Position numbers and translations under genes: made by a program
Notes under the pieces: model-generated
The model's input: only the letters and a program-made list of their open reading frames with translations
Database searches by the model: none
Told to the model about the DNA's origin: nothing
Shown: positions 1-9,379 of the stretch, piece after piece
Position numbering within the stretch: position 1 is the stretch's first letter
Layout of the letters: every line of letters begins with the position of its first letter
NCBI GenBank assembly: GCA_900552475.1
Contig: USAC01000019.1
Coordinates: 1-28,576 of the forward strand
Direction of reading: 5' to 3'
Source of the DNA: an uncultured Eubacteriales bacterium
GTDB lineage: Bacteria; Bacillota; Clostridia; Oscillospirales; Oscillospiraceae
DNA: 28,576 nucleotides

Positions 1-2
1 CG

Positions 3-332
3 GAGTATCTTGCCTATCTCGATTCGCTTCATATTTCGCGGATCGTCTGCGGCAAAACGCGAATCGACCTGCGCAGAGCTGCGGAAATCCTGTACTCTGA
101 GTTTGGCGTGGAACGCATGGCGATCGTTGGCAGCGGCACGATCAATGCAGCCTTCCTCCATGCGGGACTGCTGGATGAGGTCAGCATTCTGCTCGGCCCC
201 GGAATCGATGGACGAAAAGGCATGACCTCCACCTTTGACGGTCTGCCCATGGGCACAGAGCCTGTCAACCTAAAGCTTACAAGTGTGCAGCCCTATAAAG
301 ATGGCGCAGTCTGGCTGCGGTACACACTGTAA
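3..332 (+). CDS. RibD C-terminal / dihydrofolate-reductase-fold protein, 3' part only
   Basis: The reading frame is open from the window edge to TAA at 330-332, giving the last 109 residues; the N-terminus with most of the cofactor-binding fold lies outside. The visible part contains VERMAIVGSGTINAAFLHAGLLDE-type sequence: the VxGSGxxNAAFLxAGLxDE pattern, then SILLGPGIDGRKG, and a C-terminal L-P-x-L-x-S-like strand region ending VWLRYTL. This is typical of the RibD C-terminal reductase domain, which uses NAD(P)H to reduce pyrimidine or pteridine-like substrates. The actual substrate of stand-alone members is usually unknown, so no symbol is given. Base composition (about 55% GC by eye) is lower than in most of the window and matches the low-GC part of the neighbouring uvrA-like gene. 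It ends 20 bases before a strong hairpin and converges on that gene. Confidence 0.8.
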   Translation, partial: EYLAYLDSLHISRIVCGKTRIDLRRAAEILYSEFGVERMAIVGSGTINAAFLHAGLLDEVSILLGPGIDGRKGMTSTFDGLPMGTEPVNLKLTSVQPYKDGAVWLRYTL

Positions 333-351
333 TAACGCTCCGGACACGGAT

Positions 352-394
352 AACCCCTCTGCCGACACTCAGTCAGGGTGTCGGCAGAGGGGTT
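352..394 (+). terminator. Strong hairpin between the convergent reductase and uvrA-like genes
   Basis: A perfect 17-base inverted repeat (352-368 with 378-394) encloses a 9-base loop. Only a short T stretch (393-395) follows, so it is a weak-tailed intrinsic terminator on the plus strand. Because the minus-strand uvrA-like gene ends at 422, the hairpin can serve both genes. Confidence 0.75.
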
Positions 395-421
395 TGCCTA
401 TTCAGGATGATAGCGAACAAA

Positions 422-982
422 TCACAGATGCCTTCCGGTGACGTTTTCCGTATTCTGCGCAATTTCCTCCGGCGTCCCGGCAGCGACAATGCGCCCGCCC
501 TGCTCTCCGCCGCCGGGACCCATGTCGATGATATAGTCCGCATTGCGAATTACGTCCAGATCATGCTCGATGACAATAACAGTTGCACCGCTTTCTACCA
601 GTCGGTCAAAGACCAGCAAAAGCGTCTGCACATCCAACGGGTGCAGACCGATGGTCGGCTCGTCAAAGATAATTATCGAGGTGTCCTGCTGCCGCCCCAT
701 CTCGGATGCCAGCTTCAGCCGCTGGGCTTCGCCACCCGAAAGACTTGGCGTGGCTTCTCCAAGAGTCAGATACCCAAGTCCCAAGTCCTGCAAAACTTGC
801 AAACGGGCAGAAACAGTTTTCATATCCCCACAGGCGGAGAGCGCCTGCTTGACGTCCATATCCATGACCTCCGGCAGAGAATACGCTTCTCCGGCCTTAT
901 TTTTCCGCTGAACCTGTTCCGCTTCCCGGCGATACCGGCTGCCCCGGCAATCCGGGCAGGGAATTTCCACATCCGGCAGAAA
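422..982 (-). pseudogene. UvrA-like ABC ATPase, C-terminal fragment after the second TAG
   Basis: This is the in-frame continuation of the UvrA-like protein downstream of a TAG at 983-985. It runs from FLPDVEIPCPDCRGSRY, the second half of the conserved zinc-finger region, through the second ABC signature LSGGEAQRLKLA, Walker B IIIFDEPTIGLHP and the H-loop IEHD, to TGA at 422-424. All second-half nucleotide-binding motifs are intact, which suggests recent or conditional interruption. The only nearby internal start is a GTG at 968-970, with no convincing ribosome site seen. Between the two TAGs lie 16 sense codons (LRCPTCDGTGSISLDV) that still fit the family. Composition is about 57% GC (counted over 661-720), lower than the 5' part of the same gene. 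Sequencing error at both TAGs is possible but would need two independent errors. Confidence 0.75.
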
Positions 983-1033
983 CTACACATCCAGACTGAT
1001 GGAGCCTGTTCCGTCGCAGGTCGGGCAGCGGAG

Positions 1034-2896
1034 CTATCCGGTATTGTAGGAGAAATCTCCTGCCTTATAGCCCAGTGCTTTGGCCTCCGGCAGTCTTGCA
1101 TAGGCCTTGCGCAGCTCGTCGTGAACATTGGCATAGGTGGCCACGGTAGAGCGGACATTGATGCCGATGGGTGCGGCGTCGATCAGCTTGACCTGCCGGA
1201 TGCCTTCTGCACAGATTTTCTTTACATGAGCCGGCTGCGCCGTTCCGTTTGTCAGGGCTTCCAGCGCGGGAATCAGGCTTTCCAGAATCAGCGTGGTCTT
1301 GCCGGAACCGGATACGCCGGTCACCACCGTCAGCCGCCCCTTGGGAATATCCGCTTCCAAGGGCTTCACGGTGTGGACGGCATCCGTGGAGAGATGGATG
1401 TGCCCCAGCTCAAACATCTCCTGCGCCGCCGCTTTCTTCCGAAGGGGCGGCGTTTTCCCTCTCAGAAAAGGGCCGATTTTGGAATGGGAGTCGGCTGCGA
1501 TCTGCGGGATAGTACCCTGTGCGATGATTTGCCCGCCGTCTGCTCCGGCCTCCGGCCCCATCTCCACCACCCAATCCGCTTCGGACAGGATCTGCGTGTC
1601 GTGATCTACCAATATGACCGAATTGCCGTCGGCAATCAGATCGTGCATCACATCGGTCAGTCCCACAATATTGGACGGGTGCAGACCGATGGACGGCTCG
1701 TCGAGGACGTACAGCACCCCCGTCGTGCGGTTGCGCACGGCGCGGGCGAGCTGCATCCGCTGGCGCTCGCCGGTGGAGAGCGTCGCGGCGGAGCGGTCGA
1801 GCGAGAGATACCCCAGCCCGAGGTCGAGCAGGCGGCGCGCCGTGGCGGTGAACGCCTCACAGATGCTCTGTGCCATGGGACGCATCACGTCGGGCAGGCT
1901 CTCCGGTACGCCGCGCACCCACTCCGTGAGCTCGCTCAGCGGCATGGTGCAGGCGGCGTCGAGCGGGATGCCGCGCAGCAGCGGCGCGCGGGCGGCACCG
2001 GAAAGGCGCGTGCCGCCGCAGTCGGGGCAGACCTCCTCCTTCAAAAACCGCTCCACGCGCTTCATGCCCTTCTCGTCCTTGACCTTGGCGAGGGCGTTTT
2101 CCACGGTGTAGACGGCGTTGAAGTAGGTGAAGTCCAGCTCGCCCGCCTGATTGGAGTTTTTCGCGTGGTAGAAAATGTGCTTTTTCTCGGCGGGGCCGTG
2201 GAAGACGATGTCCTTTTCCTGCGCCGTCAGGTCGCGGAAGGGCACGTCCGTGCGCACGCCCATCTCTCGGCAGACGTCGGTCATCAGCGACCACATCAGG
2301 CTGTTCCACGGGGCGACGGCGCCGCCGTCGATGGTGAGCGAGTCGTCCGGGACGAGCGTTTCAAGGTCGACCGTCCGCACGGTTCCCGTGCCGCCGCAGT
2401 GCTGGCACGCGCCCTGGGAGTTGAAGGCCAGCTCCTCGGCGGACGGCGCGTAAAAGTGCGCGCCGCAGTCGGGGCAGACGAGCTCCTTCCCGGCGGCGAC
2501 GGCGAGCGTCGGCGGCAGATAGTGCCCGTTCGGGCAGCGGTGGCTGGCAAGGCGCGAGTACATGAGCCGCAGGGAGTTCAGAAGCTCCGTCCCGGTGCCG
2601 AATGTGCTGCGGATGCCGCCGACGCCCGGCCGCTGGTGCAGCGCGAGCGCCGCGGGGACATAGAGCACCTCGTCCACGGCGGCGCGCGCCGCCTGCGTCA
2701 TGCGGCGGCGGGTGTAGGTGGACAGAGCCTCGAGATAGCGGCGCGAGCCCTCGGCGTACAGCACACCCAGCGCGAGCGAGGACTTGCCCGAGCCGGAAAC
2801 GCCCGCCACGCCGACGATTTTGTGCAGCGGAATGTCCACGTCCACGTTTTTCAGGTTGTGGACGCGCGCACCCCGCACGAGAATTTTGTCAATCAT
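1034..2896 (-). pseudogene. UvrA-like ABC ATPase (short class, drug/DNA-damage type), N-terminal fragment ending at a premature TAG
   Basis: The gene starts at the ATG at 2894-2896, preceded by GGAGGA about ten bases upstream, and would give 620 residues before TAG (1034-1036). Seen in order: Walker A GVSGSGKS at about residues 32-39, a CPDC...CQHC zinc module, first signature LSTGERQRMQLA, Walker B LDEPSIGLHP, H-loop VDHD, second Walker A GVSGSGKTTL, then AGDFSYNTG directly before the stop. Joined to the downstream fragment it would be about 824 residues, the size of the short UvrA paralogues (typical UvrA is about 940). These bind DNA or DNA-intercalating drugs; many lie outside the uvrABC operon and are linked to drug self-protection. 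The break removes half of a zinc module and the second ABC signature, so a fully active ATPase is not expected. It lies 76 bases downstream of the cls stop on the same strand. Composition changes near 1690 (78% GC counted at 1741-1800 against 52% at 1621-1680). Confidence 0.8.
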
Positions 2897-2972
2897 GGGG
2901 TCAATTCCTCCGGATACCGGTAAAATTTTCCCCTCTATTGTATCAGCATTGCGCGCGGCGGGCAAGTGCCCG

Positions 2973-4481
2973 TCAGCACAGCGGGGCGAAGATGCGCAGA
3001 ACGCCGTCGATGATCCAGCGGCGGGAGTAGCGCTTCATGTCACAGGCTTCGACCGCGCGGCACTGCGACTGCGTGGCGAGAAAGTCCTCCTTCACGCGCG
3101 CGACGATGCTGCCGCGGTAGAAGAGGGAGTTGTTCTCAAAGTGCAGAAACAGGCTGCGGTAATCGAGGTTCACCGTCCCGACGGTCGCGGCGCGGTCGTC
3201 GCAGACGAGACTCTTCGCGTGGACAAAGCCGGGGGTGTACTCATAGATTTTCACCCCGCCCGTCAGCAGCACCTGATAGAAGCTGCGCGACATGCGGAAG
3301 ATGAGCTTCTTGTCCGGGATGCCCGGCATGATGATGCGCACGTCCACGCCGCGCTGCGCCGCCGCGAGCATCGCGTCCAGCAGATCGTCGCCGAGCATGA
3401 GATAGGGCGTGAAGAACCACGCGTAGTCCGTCGCCTGCGACAGAAGGTCGATATAGAGCCGGTTGCTCGTCGCCTCGGAGTTGAGCGGGGAGTCGTAATA
3501 GCTCAGCACCCAGCCGTCCTGCGCGGCGGGCTCGGCGGCGGCCGCCGCGGGCGGCATGGGCATCGGCTCCTCCTTCTGCAGCGAAAACGCGTTCCAGAAC
3601 GTGAGGAACATGTGCGTGAAGCTGCGCACCGGCGCGCCCGTCAGGCGGAAGCCCGTGTCCTTCCAGTGGCCGTAGGGGTGCTCGCGGTTGATGTACCGGT
3701 CGGCGAGATTCACGCCGCCGCTGTAGGCGACCGCGTCGTCCACGATGAGCATTTTCCGGTGGTCGCGGTAGTTGGCCGTCCCCTTCAGCGCGAGCAGGGG
3801 GTTGAACGTCGCGCAGCGGATGCCCAGCTTTTCAAGCGCGAGGGCGTTGCTGAAGTTGAACGTCGAGATGCTCCCGAGGTCGTCGTACATCACGCGCACG
3901 TCCAGCCCCTCGCGCACCTTCTGCGCGAGGATGTCGACGATGCTCTGCCACATCTCGCCCGGCTCGATGATGAAATACTCGAGATAGATCGTCTTTTTTG
4001 CCGCTCGGAGGTCGGTGAGCATGTCGGGGTACATCGCATCGCCCAGCGGGTAATAGCGGACGTCCTCGGCGCGCATGAGGGGATAGCCGGTCTTATGCTC
4101 CAGCCAGCGGACGGTCTGTTCCATGCGCTTTTCCCCCTCGAAGGGCGTCCCGCCGCAGGGGAGCGGAGCCGGCTGCCCGGCCTCCTGCACGCGGCGCAGG
4201 CGCTTTCGCAGCGGGCGTGCCGTGCGCCTGTTGCCGAAGAGAAGGTACAGCAGCGCACCCGCGACCGGTACCGTGAGGATCACAAGCAGCCACAGGATTT
4301 TATACGCCGTCTCGTCGCGCTTGATGATGATAAACAGCACCAGCAGCACCGCCGCGACGGACAGCGCCAGCGTGATGTACGCCGCATACGGCGACAGCCA
4401 CTTCACCAGCAGCAGAATCCAGAGCGCCTGCACCGCCGCGGCCGGAATGACGGTCAGCACCCGCCGAAGCATTTTCGACAT
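2973..4481 (-). CDS. cls: Cardiolipin synthase (phospholipase D family, membrane-bound)
   Basis: The 502-residue product joins two phosphatidylglycerol molecules into cardiolipin and glycerol at the membrane. Two hydrophobic segments at the N-terminus (about residues 12-50 and 62-82, a PLDc_N-type region ending ALLYLLFGNRR) are followed by two PLD catalytic motifs. The first is HRKMLIVDD near residue 240 and the second is HAKSLVCDD near residue 420, each with the H-x-K-x4-D pattern and the downstream G/N-x-x-N/D residues (YSGGVNLADRY; VGTVNLDYRS). Length and architecture match bacterial Cls. An Ala/Pro-rich linker near residue 310 is a local peculiarity. The start is the ATG at 4479-4481 with AAAGGAG eight bases upstream; the stop is TGA at 2973-2975. 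It is divergent from a TetR-type regulator, which may control it (inference). Confidence 0.9.
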   Translation of the reverse strand: MSKMLRRVLTVIPAAAVQALWILLLVKWLSPYAAYITLALSVAAVLLVLFIIIKRDETAYKILWLLVILTVPVAGALLYLLFGNRRTARPLRKRLRRVQEAGQPAPLPCGGTPFEGEKRMEQTVRWLEHKTGYPLMRAEDVRYYPLGDAMYPDMLTDLRAAKKTIYLEYFIIEPGEMWQSIVDILAQKVREGLDVRVMYDDLGSISTFNFSNALALEKLGIRCATFNPLLALKGTANYRDHRKMLIVDDAVAYSGGVNLADRYINREHPYGHWKDTGFRLTGAPVRSFTHMFLTFWNAFSLQKEEPMPMPPAAAAAEPAAQDGWVLSYYDSPLNSEATSNRLYIDLLSQATDYAWFFTPYLMLGDDLLDAMLAAAQRGVDVRIIMPGIPDKKLIFRMSRSFYQVLLTGGVKIYEYTPGFVHAKSLVCDDRAATVGTVNLDYRSLFLHFENNSLFYRGSIVARVKEDFLATQSQCRAVEACDMKRYSRRWIIDGVLRIFAPLC

Positions 4482-4527
4482 GAAGAAAACTCCTTTCCCG
4501 CGCGGAGAAACCCGCGCAGATCATATG

Positions 4528-4557
4528 TGGACAAATTCCCTGTTCTTATGATACACT
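4528..4557 (+). promoter_or_regulatory. Predicted SigA promoter for the TetR-type regulator
   Basis: TGGACA (4528-4533) and TACACT (4552-4557) are separated by 18 bases. They lie 45 bases before the regulator start, which has its own AGGAGG. The -10 overlaps the -10 of the opposing cls promoter. Assignment is by consensus only. Confidence 0.55.
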
Positions 4558-4583
4558 ATACCGTAAAAGAGCAACGATGTAAA
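4555..4583 (-). promoter_or_regulatory. Predicted SigA promoter for cls
   Basis: Read on the minus strand, TTTACA (4578-4583) is followed after 17 bases by TATAGT (4555-4560). Transcription would start near 4548 and give a leader of roughly 65 bases before the cls ATG at 4481. The -10 shares bases 4555-4557 with the -10 of the plus-strand regulator promoter, so one polymerase would occlude the other. Prediction by consensus. Confidence 0.55.
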
Positions 4584-4602
4584 CCGATCAGGAGGAAACA
4601 CC

Positions 4603-5154
4603 ATGCCCGTTCAGGTCAAGCCCATGATCGCCGAGGCTTTCATCCGGCTTTCAAAGCAAAAGAATATCGACAAGATCACGGTCAAGGATCTGGTGGAGGC
4701 CTGCGGCATCTCCCGCCAGACGTTTTACTATCACTTTCAGGACATTCTGGAGGTCATCGAGTGGTCGCTGGATCAGGCGTTTTCGCACCTGCTCGAGCAG
4801 AGTCTCGCCGCCGACGACCCGGAGGCCGTCCTGCGCGGCTTTCTCGAGACGTCGGAGGAGTCGGCGGAGCTGCTGCAGAAGCTCCTCCACTCGCAAAAGC
4901 GCGAGCAGGTCGAGCGGCTCCTCGTCCGCTCCGTGCGCACTTATTTAAAAGAGGTGATCGAGCGCAGAGGCCCCGTGCCGGGGCTCTCGTACGAGGACAT
5001 GGACACGGCACTCAGCTTCTGCACATACGGGGTCGTGGGGCTGCTGCTCGAGAGCTGCGAGAAAAAGAGCGCCGACCGTGCCCGCCGCGCACGGCAGATG
5101 CACCATCTGCTCGCGGGCCGCATCGGGGAGGACGGGCCGTTCCCCGTCAAATAA
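4603..5154 (+). CDS. TetR/AcrR-type transcriptional regulator
   Basis: This 183-residue protein has a TetR_N helix-turn-helix at about residues 8-52: AEAFIRLSKQKNIDKITVKDLVEACGISRQTFYYHF, including the hallmark S-R-x-T-F-Y-Y-H-F recognition helix. The C-terminal helical region would hold the ligand pocket and dimer surface; it has no recognisable specificity. The short KITVKDL...TFYYHF form with a compact C-terminus resembles the DhaS/dihydroxyacetone-kinase-regulator-like subgroup of TetR proteins, but that is a loose impression. ATG at 4603 follows an AGGAGG site at 4591-4596. It is divergent from cls, and the overlapping promoters suggest autoregulation and control of cls (inference). It ends at TAA 5152-5154, 62 bases before an intrinsic terminator. 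Confidence 0.88.
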   Translation: MPVQVKPMIAEAFIRLSKQKNIDKITVKDLVEACGISRQTFYYHFQDILEVIEWSLDQAFSHLLEQSLAADDPEAVLRGFLETSEESAELLQKLLHSQKREQVERLLVRSVRTYLKEVIERRGPVPGLSYEDMDTALSFCTYGVVGLLLESCEKKSADRARRARQMHHLLAGRIGEDGPFPVK

Positions 5155-5199
5155 CAGCATACCCTCGGGCGGGCAATTTGCCTATTTACAATCTGCGCC

Positions 5200-5215
5200 A
5201 TCTGTCCGGACAGAT
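5200..5215. promoter_or_regulatory. Perfect 16-base palindrome, possible protein-binding site
   Basis: ATCTGTCCGGACAGAT is a perfect palindrome just before the terminator of the TetR-type gene. It is the size and symmetry of a dimeric regulator site, but its position downstream of the gene and upstream of a terminator makes an operator role uncertain. It could also be an accessory hairpin of the 3' end. Confidence 0.35.
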
Positions 5216-5216
5216 C

Positions 5217-5254
5217 CGCAGGAGTGTCAAAAATTCTGACACTCCTGCGTTTTT
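5217..5254 (+). terminator. Intrinsic terminator after the TetR-type gene
   Basis: A perfect 13-base stem (5217-5229 with 5237-5249), a 7-base A/T-rich loop and five T residues (5250-5254) form a textbook intrinsic terminator. Confidence 0.9.
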
Positions 5255-5281
5255 GTCAGGACACGGCGGGCAAACTGATAG

Positions 5282-5310
5282 TGGAAAACCGCACCGGGGT
5301 CTGCTATAAA
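5282..5310 (+). promoter_or_regulatory. Predicted SigA promoter of the ftsH operon
   Basis: TGGAAA (5282-5287), a 17-base spacer and TATAAA (5305-5310) lie 34 bases before the first ATG of the three-gene operon and just after the previous terminator. Confidence 0.6.
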
Positions 5311-5344
5311 AGAGCTATCCCAAAGATGAAAGGGCGTGTGAGCC

Positions 5345-5811
5345 ATGCAACCAACCCCCGGGGTCTTTACCGGCAAGCTCTGCGAGCTGGAGCGGCAGTA
5401 CGGCGACGCCGTCGACCGCCTGCGCCTGTATCAGCAGGCGGATCACGAGCAGGTGCGCCGCGAGCTGCAGGCGCTCTGGCAGGACTGCCGCGAGCGCGAG
5501 CTGCAGATGCGCGAGAGCGTCCGCGAGAGCCGATCGCCCGCCGTCGCGGCGCTGTCTCAGGCGCAGCTGACGTATGAACTCGAGGTGCAGCGCATCCTGC
5601 GCGACGAGCTGCCGGCGTATCTCCACGGCGAGAACACCTGCCGCGACGCCGATCGGGCCGAGGCGGCGAGTCTCTACGGCGAATACGCCATCGACTTCGC
5701 GGCGCAGGCCGTGCGCCACGCGCTGCTCGCGGCGCTCTCGGCCATCGACCTGCAGATGAGCTGCGATGAGACCAATCAATCCCAGTCCCCAAATGAAACG
5801 GAGGAATCTGT

Positions 5812-5815
<4 letters not shown>
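5345..5815 (+). CDS. Unrecognised helical protein translationally coupled to ftsH
   Basis: I do not recognise this 156-residue protein. It has no signal peptide, membrane segment or metal-binding motif. The central part (about residues 10-110) is rich in Glu, Arg, Gln, Ala and Leu with heptad-like spacing, so mostly helix or short coiled coil is expected. Residues 120-140 are Ala/Leu-rich, and the last 15 are polar (Asn, Gln, Ser, Glu). The start is ATG 5345 with a weak AAAGGGCG site. Its TGA overlaps the ftsH ATG as ATGA (5812-5815), and the ftsH ribosome site (GGAGG, 5800-5804) lies inside it. Dedicated placement ahead of ftsH suggests a partner or adaptor of the protease, but this is inference from position only. 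Codon use and GC content match neighbouring genes, so it is probably a real gene. Confidence 0.75.
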
Positions 5816-7626
<1,811 letters not shown>

Positions 7627-7631
7627 GCGTG

Positions 7632-8441
7632 ATGAACCTCCTGTTCTGCATCGACCGGGGATTTATCCCGCTGCTCGGCACCTGCGTGCGCTCCATCCTG
7701 AAAAACGGAGGCTATGAACGCTATGAGGCGTATGTACTCCACTCCGACCTGACGCAGGCCGATCAGGCGGCCATCCGCCGCTTCGGCGGCGAGCGGATGC
7801 ACTTTACGTTCCTGACCGTGCAGGAGGAGCTGTTCGAGGGCTTCCCGTCCTCGGAGCGCTATCCGCGCCAGATCTACTACCGGCTGATCGCGCCGCTCCT
7901 GCTGCCGCGCGATATGGAGCGCATCCTGTATCTCGACGTCGACACCGTCGTCGTCAACCCCCTGACGGAGCTGGAGACGCTCCCGTTCGGCGACGCGTGG
8001 TTCATGGCCTGCACACATGTACGCTACGCGCTCTCGAAGCTCAATCAGGTGCGGCTGGGCATGGATCTCGGGAAGGATACGCCGTATCTCAACTCCGGCG
8101 TGATCCTCTATAACCTCCCGGCCTTCCGCGAGGGGCTGGACATCGCGCGCATCCGCGATTACGCGGAGGAGAAGAAAAGTGCGCTCGTCCTACCGGATCA
8201 GGACATCCTCACCGCCGTCTGCGGCGAGCACGTCCGCCTGCTCGACCCGCTGCGCTATAACCTCAGCGACCGGATTCTGGCGTTCCACAACGCCGACCTG
8301 CGCAGTCCCCAGCTCGACGCCGACTGGGTGCGGCGAAACGGCGTCATCGTCCACTACTGCGGCAAAAACAAACCGTGGCACGAAAACTACCGCGGCGTGC
8401 TCGACGTATTCTACCGCGAAATTGCCGCCGAAAAAGAATGA
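7632..8441 (+). CDS. Glycosyltransferase family 8 protein
   Basis: A 269-residue GT8 (GT-A fold, retaining) enzyme that would transfer a hexose from a nucleotide sugar to a surface glycan or lipid. N-terminal NLLFCIDRGFIPLLGTCVRSIL is the typical donor-binding start, followed by YLDVDTVV with the metal-binding DxD at residues 102-104. Next come YLNSGVILYNL, LPDQDILTAV and the C-terminal HYCGKNKPW, which supplies the family's last metal ligand. ATG 7632 is chosen because GGGTGAG at 7621-7627 can act as ribosome site; GTG starts at 7623 or 7629 are possible and would add three or one residues. It begins 5 bases after the ftsH stop and is the last gene before a terminator, so it is probably co-transcribed with ftsH. 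Donor and acceptor cannot be read from sequence. Confidence 0.88.
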   Translation: MNLLFCIDRGFIPLLGTCVRSILKNGGYERYEAYVLHSDLTQADQAAIRRFGGERMHFTFLTVQEELFEGFPSSERYPRQIYYRLIAPLLLPRDMERILYLDVDTVVVNPLTELETLPFGDAWFMACTHVRYALSKLNQVRLGMDLGKDTPYLNSGVILYNLPAFREGLDIARIRDYAEEKKSALVLPDQDILTAVCGEHVRLLDPLRYNLSDRILAFHNADLRSPQLDADWVRRNGVIVHYCGKNKPWHENYRGVLDVFYREIAAEKE

Positions 8442-8444
8442 GCG

Positions 8445-8479
8445 AAGCCCGCAGACCGGGAAAATGGTCTGCGGGCTTT
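8445..8479 (+). terminator. Terminator hairpin of the ftsH operon
   Basis: A perfect 13-base stem (8445-8457 with 8466-8478) with an 8-base loop starts three bases after the glycosyltransferase stop. The T tract is short (8477-8479), so efficiency is uncertain. Confidence 0.75.
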
Positions 8480-8520
8480 CATAATACGCGCTTTTTTGTG
8501 AATAAATACCGCCGCTGCGC

Positions 8521-8549
8521 TTGTCAGCGGGACGGCTTTGTGCTATAGT
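8521..8549 (+). promoter_or_regulatory. Predicted SigA promoter of the HAD-to-coiled-coil operon
   Basis: TTGTCA (8521-8526), a 17-base spacer and TATAGT (8544-8549) lie 32 bases before the first ATG. Both boxes match five of six consensus bases. The region upstream is bounded by the preceding terminator. Confidence 0.75.
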
Positions 8550-8581
8550 TACACTGTATTTTTACGCATAGGGGGCGCAAT

Positions 8582-9379
8582 ATGGCGCAGCTTTCCCAAA
8601 AACGGCTGTTTTTACTGGACATGGACGGCACGATTTACCTCAGCGACCGGCTCTTTGACCGCGTACCGGAATTTCTGGCGCGCGTGCGCGGGAGCGGCGG
8701 CCGGGCCGTGTTCCTCACGAACAACTCCTCGCGCGGCGTGGAGGATTATATCGAAAAGCTCCGCGCGATGGGGATCGAGACGGCGCGGGAGGACTATGTC
8801 ACCTCCGTCGACGCCGCCATCCGTCACCTGCGGCTGCACCACCCCGGCAGGCGGTGCTACGTCTTCGGCACGCGTTCGTTTGCGCGCCAGCTGGAGCAGG
8901 CGGGGGTTCCCCTCGCCGCAGGGCGGGACGGGGCGGAGGTACTTTTGTGCGGGTTTGACACGGAACTGACGTTTCAGAAGCTCGAGGACGCGTGCATTCT
9001 CCTCGGCCGCGGCGTCCCGTTCGTCGCGACGAACCCAGACTGGGTCTGCCCGACGTGGTATGGCTCAGTGCCGGACTGCGGGAGCGTGTGCCAGATGCTC
9101 ACGCGCGCGACCGGGCGTGAGCCGGTCTTTGTCGGCAAGCCCCGGCCCGACATGGTGCGTCTTGCGATGGAGCGCACAGGCTTTTCCGAGGAGGAGACGG
9201 TCGTCGTCGGCGACCGGCTCTATACGGACGTCGCCTGCGGTGTAAACGCCGGGGTCGACACGGTGTTTGTCCTCTCCGGCGAGGGGACGTGCGCCGACAT
9301 CGAACGATTTGACATCCACCCGACGTGGGTGCTGCAGGACATCGCGGCCATCTGCCGCGAGATGGAGGAAAACCGATGA
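8582..9379 (+). CDS. HAD-superfamily IIA phosphatase, NagD/AraL-like
   Basis: A 265-residue cytosolic phosphatase. Motif I LLDMDGTIY places the nucleophile and acid/base Asp at 13 and 15; motif II is FLTNNSS with its Ser/Thr; the Lys of motif III is in VGKPRPDM; motif IV is VVGDRLYTDV. The alpha/beta cap between motifs II and III (FVATNPDWVCP) is the C2a cap of the NagD family. Family members dephosphorylate small sugar phosphates, nucleotides or damaged glycolytic side-products such as 2-phosphoglycolate; specificity is not predictable here. It is first in a tightly packed operon, and its TGA overlaps the next ATG (9376-9379). The start at 8582 follows GGGGGCG 5-6 bases upstream. Confidence 0.9.
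   Translation: MAQLSQKRLFLLDMDGTIYLSDRLFDRVPEFLARVRGSGGRAVFLTNNSSRGVEDYIEKLRAMGIETAREDYVTSVDAAIRHLRLHHPGRRCYVFGTRSFARQLEQAGVPLAAGRDGAEVLLCGFDTELTFQKLEDACILLGRGVPFVATNPDWVCPTWYGSVPDCGSVCQMLTRATGREPVFVGKPRPDMVRLAMERTGFSEEETVVVGDRLYTDVACGVNAGVDTVFVLSGEGTCADIERFDIHPTWVLQDIAAICREMEENR

Noticed and set aside
983..1036. Selenocysteine- or genetic-code-based readthrough of the uvrA-like gene
   Set aside because: Selenocysteine uses TGA, not TAG, and TAG ends ftsW in this window, so a recoded TAG is not supported beyond speculation.
407..2923. A long open frame on the plus strand opposite the uvrA-like gene
   Set aside because: It mirrors the codon structure of the real minus-strand gene, has no recognisable domains or ribosome site, and is Arg/Gly/His-rich as expected for antisense frames in GC-rich DNA.
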